Below are positions 34,707 to 40,620 of a stretch of 40,620 nt of DNA, in pieces; positions within the stretch are counted from its first letter, which is position 1, and every line of letters starts with the position of its first letter. The DNA is from Bacillus sp. SD088 (GTDB lineage: Bacteria; Bacillota; Bacilli; Bacillales; Bacillaceae_C). Made by a program: the position numbers and the translations under genes. The DNA lies in contig NZ_JADIJK010000035.1 of the NCBI RefSeq assembly GCF_017355205.1, forward strand, positions 1 through 40,620, given 5' to 3'. The notes under the pieces are model-generated. The model ran no database searches. It was not told where the DNA came from and saw only the letters and a list, made by a program, of their open reading frames with translations.

Positions 34707-34832
34707 GCGATTATACTAGTTTTTGTAAATTGGTTATCCATAAGAGGTAGAACTAGAGTCATATGCGGAATCGGGGGATAACGAAGTATTTTTGTACTTC
34801 TTCTAATCATCTAAGTTGCACAAGCAATTCGT

Positions 34833-36068
34833 CTACGACCTATTCGTATTGTCTTCTTCCTGGTAAAAGGACTTTTTAGTTGGCTTCATAACTAAAACGG
34901 AAAAAGTGAGGGATGATAGCAACATAATAAGTGACAAAGTAACGATGGTCTGCCGTAATGAAACAAAATCTGCTACAAATCCAACCCCTAAGATAAATAT
35001 AACTTGAACGGCACTTTGGATTAGTTGATAGATACTCGTGACTCTCCCCATGACCTCAATTGGTATATTATTTTGATAGAAAGTCATTATCCCTGCATTT
35101 AAGAAAACATTAAAGAAACCTAAAATGATAAATCCAGCAACAATCGACATAAAAGACCATGAAAATGCATATATAACGTAACCAACCGTCGTCATCATTA
35201 GACCAATGACAATCATAGACCTAATAGAGAGGCTGTTTGAAAAAAGTGACAGTAGCATAGCGCCTATAACTGAACCAATTCCAGTTATACTTATTAATAG
35301 ACTATACTCCACTTCAGAAAGTCCAATAACTTGTTGTGTAAAGACAACCTCCTGCGCATCCATGGCAAAAGAAAAAATCATTACCATAATAAAACCAAAA
35401 TAAATAAAAGATACATATTTATTATTTGACATGAATTTCTGAACAACTGTAAAATCACGAATCACCTGTGAGAAAGTTAATGCTGGAATCGTATCTTTAT
35501 TAATATTTTCTTCTTTTGGAAGAAATAATAATAAAATTGCTGAGATGACAAAGAATAACGCGTTCAGCCATAAGGTTGTTTTTACCGATGTTATTAATAT
35601 AAGTGAACCCCCGATTGCCGGCCCAATAATAAATGCGCCAGAGCTTACAAATGAACGGATTGCGTTAAATCGCTTCCTTTTATCTTTCGAAACAAGCATG
35701 GTAACATACGTCATGGAGGATGGATTAAAGAAAGCCTTTGCCACACTTAAAACAACTAAAATTCCATAGATTACGACTATATTCGGTGCAAATGGAATGA
35801 AGAAGATGAAAACGGCCCTAATAAAATACGTTACAACCATTACTTTTCTTTTACTTCGATAATCAATGAAGCTGCCAGTCCAAAATTTGGTTACAATATT
35901 CGTTAATGGCCCAATGATCCAAAGTCCCGCAACAGCGGCAGCTGAACCTGTAAGTTGATATACAATTATATTAATGGCAACTAAGTAAATAAAGTCCCCG
36001 ATACTTGAAATTCCAATCGAGGACAATAATATCGTTGGATCTTTCCAGGCTTTTAAGTCTTTTTTCAT
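34833..36068 (-). CDS. MFS transporter (MFS_3/macrolide-efflux-like)
   Basis: 411 aa with about 12 hydrophobic segments. The loop between helices 2 and 3 contains TGSFIDYRSKRKVMVVTYFI, a typical MFS motif-A variant, and AFFNPSSMTYVTMLVSKDKR follows. It resembles MefA-type MFS_3 efflux proteins. The substrate is not predictable. The gene stands alone, downstream of a clear promoterless gap and upstream of spsA in the same direction but about 190 bases away. Confidence 0.82.
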   Translation of the reverse strand: MKKDLKAWKDPTILLSSIGISSIGDFIYLVAINIIVYQLTGSAAAVAGLWIIGPLTNIVTKFWTGSFIDYRSKRKVMVVTYFIRAVFIFFIPFAPNIVVIYGILVVLSVAKAFFNPSSMTYVTMLVSKDKRKRFNAIRSFVSSGAFIIGPAIGGSLILITSVKTTLWLNALFFVISAILLLFLPKEENINKDTIPALTFSQVIRDFTVVQKFMSNNKYVSFIYFGFIMVMIFSFAMDAQEVVFTQQVIGLSEVEYSLLISITGIGSVIGAMLLSLFSNSLSIRSMIVIGLMMTTVGYVIYAFSWSFMSIVAGFIILGFFNVFLNAGIMTFYQNNIPIEVMGRVTSIYQLIQSAVQVIFILGVGFVADFVSLRQTIVTLSLIMLLSSLTFSVLVMKPTKKSFYQEEDNTNRS

Positions 36069-36194
36069 TTGAATTCCCCTTATGTTAGATAATCGTAGTT
36101 TATCATATTCTAAGAACGGACTGCTAAAAGGGATAGTATTCTCACGTCCACAACAGATGTATAAGCTGACGTATGGATATACTTTCTATTAAAA

Positions 36195-36224
36195 ATAGAC
36201 TGAACGGTAAAACCGTCAGTCTAT
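36195..36224 (-). terminator. Terminator after the 122-aa membrane gene
   Basis: ATAGACTGAACGGT and ACCGTCAGTCTAT pair around AAA with a single bulged A; on the minus strand T5 follows. It lies 28 bases past the stop at 36252. Confidence 0.8.
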
Positions 36225-36251
36225 CTATATAAATCAAATTTGCCTATGAAA

Positions 36252-36620
36252 CTATCGTCCCCTAATAAAGTAGTGACGGTAGGCTAAAATAAAGGACCCA
36301 ATAAAAAGGATTGGGATAAGAACAAACATCAATAAAAATTGCTTAAATACTGCTCTCTCTAACGATGCTTGTAGATCATTTAACGTAGTAAAACATGGAA
36401 CAAATAGTACCAATATCATTACACTGATCCCCAGGCACAGCCATATTTTATGGTCGGGATATAGTTTAGAAACAGCAAGTATGGCTACTAACATAATGAT
36501 CAATATAATCCCGACAAATAATAGCGCATCTTGAGATAGGCCGCCATTTACTAAAAATAATGTACCCAATAAAATGCAGGCTGTAATAATGAATATGAAG
36601 AAATTCACAATGTTTTTCAT
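36252..36620 (-). CDS. Hypothetical four-helix membrane protein
   Basis: 122 aa, MKNIVNFFIFIITACILLGT and so on, with four evident membrane helices (about 4-25, 31-52, 59-82, 91-117) and short loops. The start ATG 36620 has GGGGGG 7 bases upstream. I recognise no family. It forms a minus-strand run with the kinase gene and is followed by a strong terminator. Confidence 0.72.
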   Translation of the reverse strand: MKNIVNFFIFIITACILLGTLFLVNGGLSQDALLFVGIILIIMLVAILAVSKLYPDHKIWLCLGISVMILVLFVPCFTTLNDLQASLERAVFKQFLLMFVLIPILFIGSFILAYRHYFIRGR

Positions 36621-36656
36621 GACCTTACCCCCCTAATATGGAATAATAATACCAGT

Positions 36657-36779
36657 TCACACGACTTTAATAGGTGCTTTTGTTACGTATGGTAAAAGCT
36701 CCTCTACCGTACCAGTCAAATCCCCATTCATTATATGATCATTCACTTCTTTGTATGCCGATACAACTTTGATGAACAT
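36657..36779 (-). CDS. Possible 40-aa protein after the kinase
   Basis: The frame from ATG 36779 to TGA 36657 reads MFIKVVSAYKEVNDHIMNGD, then LTGTVEELLPYVTKAPIKVV, with natural-looking amphipathic composition. It follows the kinase stop in the same frame with no other start, so it could also be a lost C-terminal extension. The ribosome binding site (GAGG) is only two bases from the ATG, so initiation is doubtful. Confidence 0.35.
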   Translation of the reverse strand: MFIKVVSAYKEVNDHIMNGDLTGTVEELLPYVTKAPIKVV

Positions 36780-36812
36780 CACCTCAGTGAACGCTCTACG
36801 CCTACTAAAAAA

Positions 36813-37379
36813 TCATAACCCTTGTGCAATATGAATAATTTTTCGAATAACGGCATCTACTTCATCCCTATCTGTAATTACGAATAGGTGATCTGCTTCT
36901 CCCTCTATTGGATCTGTCACATCTTCTTTTAGAGAATCAGCTTGCTGACGCATAAGAACTTCTTCAAAATTAGAAGCAGTTCTCAATATATTTGTGCTAC
37001 GTCGGCTCTGTTTCACACGGGCCTGGAGAACTTGATCTGGAATAGCAAAATGGACAAGTATTCGGATAAATTCAGCTTTTGGAAACAACTCTTCTAGCAA
37101 GTACACTCGCCCTTTTTTCCCGCGATTAGAATTACAAATAATGAAGTGTAAATCTGTGTGCTCCTTGGCATAAGAGACAATTTGTCTTGTAAGAGTATGT
37201 TTAAGCGTATTCTCTCCCCGCTTTGGTTGTAGTTTCTTATAATGATTATTTATAAATTCAGCTTGGTTATCCTGATCCATTACAAAAGAGTTATCTAACT
37301 TATTTCCTAAAGCCTTTGCAAATGTCGTTTTACCACTATGCGTTTTACCTACCGTGATAATGGCCAATCTTTTCATCAT
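36813..37379 (-). CDS. P-loop kinase-like ATPase (AAA_33 type)
   Basis: 188 aa from ATG 37379, with GGAG 6 bases upstream; a longer frame to 37391 is possible. KRLAIITVGKTHSGKTTFAK carries Walker A, and a DQDNQAEF segment follows. An arginine-rich lid-like stretch (LQARVKQSRRST) and a C-terminal Rossmann-like tail complete a nucleoside/polynucleotide kinase or zeta-toxin-like fold. The substrate is unknown. It precedes the small membrane gene and follows tsaD across a terminator. Confidence 0.72.
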   Translation of the reverse strand: MMKRLAIITVGKTHSGKTTFAKALGNKLDNSFVMDQDNQAEFINNHYKKLQPKRGENTLKHTLTRQIVSYAKEHTDLHFIICNSNRGKKGRVYLLEELFPKAEFIRILVHFAIPDQVLQARVKQSRRSTNILRTASNFEEVLMRQQADSLKEDVTDPIEGEADHLFVITDRDEVDAVIRKIIHIAQGL

Positions 37380-37448
37380 TTTCAACTCCATTGTTAAATC
37401 TCTTTTTTACACTGAATAAATGGCTTTTCTTTTTTCTAAATAAAAATA

Positions 37449-37480
37449 GGAATACAAATGCATAGATGCTTTGTATCCCT
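37449..37480 (-). terminator. Terminator of the tsaE-tsaB-rimI-tsaD operon
   Basis: On the minus strand GGGATACAAA, GCAT, CT, ATGC, TTTGTATTCC makes a long nested stem followed by TATTTTTA. It lies 31 bases past the tsaD stop. Confidence 0.75.
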
Positions 37481-37510
37481 AGGTGAAGTATCATTTAACG
37501 AGTTTTAAAA

Positions 37511-38530
37511 TCAAAAAATTTCAATATCCAATCCTGGATAAGCGTTCATATCCATTTTACCGCGCTTGCCTTGTTCAAACAATACCGATCCAGCTGCTGC
37601 AATCATCGCGGCGTTGTCCGTACAGAGATTTAGTGGCGGGATAATCAGTTCTATTGCTGATAGTGGCTGAAAAGCCTCCTGCAATGCTAAACGCAAGCCT
37701 TGGTTTGCCGCAACCCCACCCGCTAATAACACCTGCTGGACATTGTATTCCTCAGCAGCACGTACAGTCTTCTCTGTTAGAACCTCTACGACACTTGCTT
37801 GGAAACTAGCTGCTAGATCTTCACTAGCAATCGATTCGCCACGTTGTTCTGCATTATGCAGGGTATTAATCACAGCTGATTTTAAACCACTAAAACTAAA
37901 ATCATAGGATCCTTCCTCCAGCCAAGCTCGCGGCAACTCAATAGCAGGATTTCCCTTTTGAGCTAGTTTATCAATATGCGGACCGCCTGGATAAGGTAAC
38001 TTTAATGTTCTCGCTACCTTATCATACGCCTCTCCCGCTGCATCATCTAAAGTCTCACCGATTACTTTAAAGGCTCCATGCTTCTCCATATAGATCAATT
38101 CGGTATGTCCTCCAGATACAACGAGAGCAAGTAATGGAAATTTCAATTCGGTTATTAAGCGATTGGCGTAGATATGTCCTGCAATATGATGGACTGGAAC
38201 GAGTGGAATATTATGCGCAAATGCTAAAGCTTTCGCAGCATTCACTCCGACAAGTAATGCCCCTACTAGACCTGGGCCCTCTGTAATCGCAATCCCATCA
38301 ATATCTGCTAACGTAACTTTTGCTTCTGTTAATGCTTCCTCGATCACGATCGTAATTTGCTCCACATGATGTCTAGAAGCAAGCTCTGGTACAACCCCAC
38401 CAAAACGTTTATGACTTTCAATTTGTGAGGCTACTACGTTTGAAAGAATGTCTTTTCCATTTTTTATAACGGCTGCAGCCGTTTCATCGCAGCTTGTTTC
38501 AATTCCTAAGATGAACAACTCTTTATCCAT
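37511..38530 (-). CDS. tsaD: tRNA t6A transferase subunit TsaD (Gcp)
   Basis: 339 aa ASKHA-fold enzyme that transfers the threonylcarbamoyl group to A37 of ANN-decoding tRNAs with TsaB and Tsa[37 protein letters not shown], the metal site VHHIAGH (H115, H119) and CTDNAAMIA are present. Full length. It lies 1 base after rimI. In B. subtilis tsaD neighbours ydiF; here a 19-kb glycan cluster intervenes. Confidence 0.97.
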   Translation of the reverse strand: MDKELFILGIETSCDETAAAVIKNGKDILSNVVASQIESHKRFGGVVPELASRHHVEQITIVIEEALTEAKVTLADIDGIAITEGPGLVGALLVGVNAAKALAFAHNIPLVPVHHIAGHIYANRLITELKFPLLALVVSGGHTELIYMEKHGAFKVIGETLDDAAGEAYDKVARTLKLPYPGGPHIDKLAQKGNPAIELPRAWLEEGSYDFSFSGLKSAVINTLHNAEQRGESIASEDLAASFQASVVEVLTEKTVRAAEEYNVQQVLLAGGVAANQGLRLALQEAFQPLSAIELIIPPLNLCTDNAAMIAAAGSVLFEQGKRGKMDMNAYPGLDIEIF

Positions 38531-38531
38531 T

Positions 38532-38996
38532 TTATAAATTCACCCACATTACTAATGCGTCTTCTTGATTATCTGTATAATAGTTTTTTCGAATTCCGCC
38601 TTCTTGAAAACCTAACTTTTTATAAAGTGATTTGGCCGGAAAATTGCTTACCCTTACTTCAAGCGTCATTGTCTCTGCACCAGCTTCTTTAGCAGTCGAC
38701 ATCATTTTTTCTAATAAGTTTTGCCCTAACTTCTTTCCTCTATATTCTGGAAACAAAGCAATATTGGTAATATGAGCTTCGTCTATGACAATCCAAACAC
38801 CACAATATCCCGCAACCTTCCCCTCATATTCTAACAGTAAATAAAGGGCAAATCGATTGGTTAGGATATCCTGATAAAAGGCTTCCGCTGGCCATGGCAC
38901 AGTAAAAGCTTGATTCTCGATTTTGACAATTTGTTCAACGTCTGCTTCTGTTGCCACTCGATAAGTGATTGCCCCGCGATCTTGACATGATTCCAT
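38532..38996 (-). CDS. rimI: Ribosomal protein S18 alanine N-acetyltransferase RimI
   Basis: 154-aa [44 protein letters not shown] (acetyl-CoA loop RGKKLG) and [20 protein letters not shown]. Acetylates the N-terminus of S18 (or related substrates). It shares one base with tsaB upstream and lies next to tsaD, the standard order. Confidence 0.94.
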   Translation of the reverse strand: MESCQDRGAITYRVATEADVEQIVKIENQAFTVPWPAEAFYQDILTNRFALYLLLEYEGKVAGYCGVWIVIDEAHITNIALFPEYRGKKLGQNLLEKMMSTAKEAGAETMTLEVRVSNFPAKSLYKKLGFQEGGIRKNYYTDNQEDALVMWVNL

Positions 38997-39694
38997 TAGT
39001 TCTTACGCTCCTGTTTTTCTAACCATTTAGCCTCGGCTTCCACAAGTCGTGCATAATTCGGGACAAAAGAATGAATAGTAACTTCTTCTGCCGCTAAGCC
39101 CAGCCTGCCCAATTCTCCTGGACGAGGATTATGTTCGGTCATTTCTGCAAAGCAAGCCTGATCATGCAAAATAGTAGTAATAAGCTCCCGGTGAATAGGA
39201 ATATCATTTCCCATAAATAAAATGGGTCTCTCCATTATTTGCAATTGTTCAGCCCATTCCTTTGCCAATATATTACGATCATCCAAAACAGTCAATAGTT
39301 TCCCGTCCTGATATTCATATAATCCGGTATAAACCAAACCACGTCTCGCATCAAACAGTGGTGAAATGTACCCATCAAAATAATGAGCCGATGCCGCAAG
39401 GGTTGCTAAGCTCGATACACCAACTAAAGGAATCTGCAAAGCCCACGCTAATGTTTTTGCTACCGTTACACCGATTCGTACGCCTGTATAAGAGCCTGGT
39501 CCTTGGGCCACGACAATTTTATCTAGATCAGTAGGTTTTGTTTCACAATCTGACAACAGCTTTTCAATCGCCGGCATAACACGGATGCTATGATTTTTCT
39601 TCATGTTCGTCATATATTCACCAATGACTTGAACTTCATCCAACAAGGAAATTCCCAGTACTTCATTTGATGTATCAATGGCTAAAATTCTCAT
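38996..39694 (-). CDS. tsaB: tRNA t6A scaffold subunit TsaB
   Basis: 232 aa from ATG 39694, with GAGGAG 7 bases upstream; a frame open to 39772 lies inside tsaE. MRILAIDTSNEVLGISLLDE and VVAQGPGSYTGVRIGVTVAK are conserved. It is an inactive TsaD paralogue that forms the core heterodimer with TsaD. It overlaps tsaE by 20 bp, so translation is coupled. Confidence 0.96.
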   Translation of the reverse strand: MRILAIDTSNEVLGISLLDEVQVIGEYMTNMKKNHSIRVMPAIEKLLSDCETKPTDLDKIVVAQGPGSYTGVRIGVTVAKTLAWALQIPLVGVSSLATLAASAHYFDGYISPLFDARRGLVYTGLYEYQDGKLLTVLDDRNILAKEWAEQLQIMERPILFMGNDIPIHRELITTILHDQACFAEMTEHNPRPGELGRLGLAAEEVTIHSFVPNYARLVEAEAKWLEKQERKN

Positions 39695-40145
39695 TCCATA
39701 ACTCCTCACATAATGCTTCATACCTTTTTCCATTCGGTTGGAAGGCAATCCTTCTTTCTGTCTCACCTTCACGATATAAATATACCGTAAGATTCTCAGA
39801 AGGCAACTGCTCTTCGATTAAATGGGCCCATTCTACAACAGAAACACCTTGATTGTAAAAGTATTCCTCTAATCCTAGATCTTCAAGTGAATCTTCTACT
39901 CGATATACATCCATATGATATAAAGGGAGTCTTCCTTTATATTCTTTTATAATGGTAAATGTAGGACTATTCACTGTCCTTTGGACATCCAATCCAACAG
40001 CCAGTCCCTTTGTAAAGGCCGTTTTACCTGCCCCTAGATCACCTTCAAGTAAAACCACATCGTTTGGACCAAGGAGCTTTCCAACTGTTTTCGCTATTAA
40101 ATAAGTATCTTCTGGTCGATTGGACCTGATTTCAAAGTTCGCCAT
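39675..40145 (-). CDS. tsaE: tRNA t6A ATPase subunit TsaE
   Basis: 156 aa: LLEGDLGAGKTAFTKGLA (P-loop, 33-50), VNSPTFTIIKEYKG (switch region) and VVEWAHLIEEQLP. It binds TsaB-TsaD and drives the reaction cycle by ATP hydrolysis. It is first in the operon. The thiL gene that precedes it in B. subtilis is absent; a terminator and tRNA genes are there instead. Confidence 0.95.
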   Translation of the reverse strand: MANFEIRSNRPEDTYLIAKTVGKLLGPNDVVLLEGDLGAGKTAFTKGLAVGLDVQRTVNSPTFTIIKEYKGRLPLYHMDVYRVEDSLEDLGLEEYFYNQGVSVVEWAHLIEEQLPSENLTVYLYREGETERRIAFQPNGKRYEALCEELWNENFSH

Positions 40146-40192
40146 TCGTCATTCCCCTTTTACATCGCTCATTACAAGTTTACCCGAAAAAA

Positions 40193-40224
40193 AAAGAATG
40201 AGCAAAAAAGCTTCCTCATTCTTT
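40193..40224 (-). terminator. Terminator between tRNA genes and tsaE
   Basis: On the minus strand AAAGAATGAG, a 12-base loop, CTCATTCTTT is followed by a T-run. It lies downstream of the tRNA pair and upstream of tsaE. Confidence 0.8.
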
Positions 40225-40280
40225 GATTAATTATCTCTCAGCATATATAGGAAGAGAGCAAATTTATCCTTTTTTAAATA

Positions 40281-40307
40281 ACAAAAAAACGAACACAATT
40301 GTTCGTT
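40281..40307 (-). terminator. Terminator directly after tRNA-Asp
   Basis: AACGAAC and GTTCGTT pair around ACAATT; on the minus strand T7 follows. It lies 9 bases past the tRNA-Asp 3' end. Confidence 0.8.
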
Positions 40308-40315
40308 TGCAATAG

Positions 40316-40392
40316 TGGCGGTCCGGACGGGACTCGAACCCGCGACCTCCTGCGTGACAGGCAGGCATTCTAACCAACTGAACTACCGGACC
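40316..40392 (-). tRNA. tRNA-Asp (GTC)
   Basis: A 77-base cloverleaf: acceptor GGTCCGG/CCGGACC, D arm with AGTTGGTTAGAAT, anticodon stem CCTGC-CTGTCAC-GCAGG with anticodon GTC, T arm with GGTTCGAGTCC, discriminator G and an encoded CCA. Confidence 0.97.
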
Positions 40393-40419
40393 TAACGTTC
40401 ATTATTATGTATAAAATGA

Positions 40420-40493
<74 letters not shown>

Positions 40494-40590
40494 ACGATAA
40501 AATAGTGAAGGAAATTTGAAGACAATTACCATATTACATGATTATTTTTAGTAAAGCAAATATTAATCATAAAATATTATAGTTTAGATG

Positions 40591-40615
40591 AAAGCACGAT
40601 CTGGGACCGTGCTTT
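40591..40615. terminator. Hairpin near the window end
   Basis: AAAGCACG (40591-40598) pairs with CGTGCTTT (40608-40615). On the minus strand the second arm is followed by CATCTAAAC with only three T, so it may be an rRNA-operon terminator or a processing stem; no gene is visible upstream within the window. Confidence 0.5.
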
Positions 40616-40620
40616 GCATT

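Overview
The window is chromosomal DNA of a spore-forming member of the Bacillaceae (Firmicutes). The right two thirds follow the Bacillus subtilis ydi region almost gene for gene. In window order these are groEL, groES, ydiL, ydiK, tatC, tatA, rex, ydiF, an insertion, tsaD, rimI, tsaB, tsaE, then tRNA-Asp and tRNA-fMet. A perfect CIRCE operator, a Rex repressor, small sporulation proteins and a spore polysaccharide (sps/cge) cluster all fit that assignment. The genus cannot be fixed from the sequence alone.

Layout. (1) 1-2.7 kb is a graveyard-like region. It holds an internally deleted IS3-family end, three very small sporulation-type genes, an XhlA-like prophage gene with an in-frame stop, a c-di-GMP-I riboswitch in front of a SinI-like gene that lacks a standard start codon, and a frameshifted tyrosine integrase. 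(2) 2,774-10,540 is a 7.7 kb integrated island. It is bounded by an exact 19-bp direct repeat that overlaps the last codons of groEL, and its integrase gene lies next to groEL. The broken integrase at 2.1-2.7 kb sits in the same position relative to the other repeat copy, so two elements appear to have entered the groEL 3' end in tandem. The island's AT-rich cargo runs on the minus strand. It comprises a three-gene set resembling an ABC-three-component conflict system (Cap4/DUF4297-like nuclease, 41-aa middle protein, Rad50-like ATPase with CPxC hook), an HNH nuclease remnant, and two different HEPN proteins with RNxxxH motifs. (3) 10.5-18.0 kb is the conserved chaperone / Tat / Rex / ABC-F backbone. 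It ends in a highly folded repeat closed by a terminator stem, followed by a cluster of DnaA boxes. (4) 18.2-34.7 kb is a spore-surface glycan cluster inserted between ydiF and tsaD: rhamnose genes (spsIJKL), pseudaminic-acid-type genes (pseB-like, spsC-G), glycosyltransferases (SpsA, SpsB, a GT2 with a repeated C-terminal domain, CgeB) and small Sm-like coat proteins. It also contains a frameshifted NERD gene, a 7 x 20-bp tandem repeat and a 205-bp MITE-like element. (5) 34.8-37.4 kb holds an MFS transporter, a small membrane protein and a P-loop kinase. (6) 37.5-40.6 kb is the tRNA t6A operon tsaE-tsaB-rimI-tsaD behind a tRNA pair.

How it works together. Region 4 encodes near-complete routes to dTDP-rhamnose and CMP-pseudaminic acid plus transferases, presumably for the spore outer layer, and a good SigK-type promoter precedes the CgeB pair. 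Region 2 looks like a defence island carrying one apparently intact ABC-ATPase/nuclease system and HEPN RNases at several stages of decay. The least-described items are the compact ABC/nuclease operon with its 41-aa middle gene, the paired HEPN genes, the riboswitch-SinI unit and the DnaA-box cluster next to the structured repeat.
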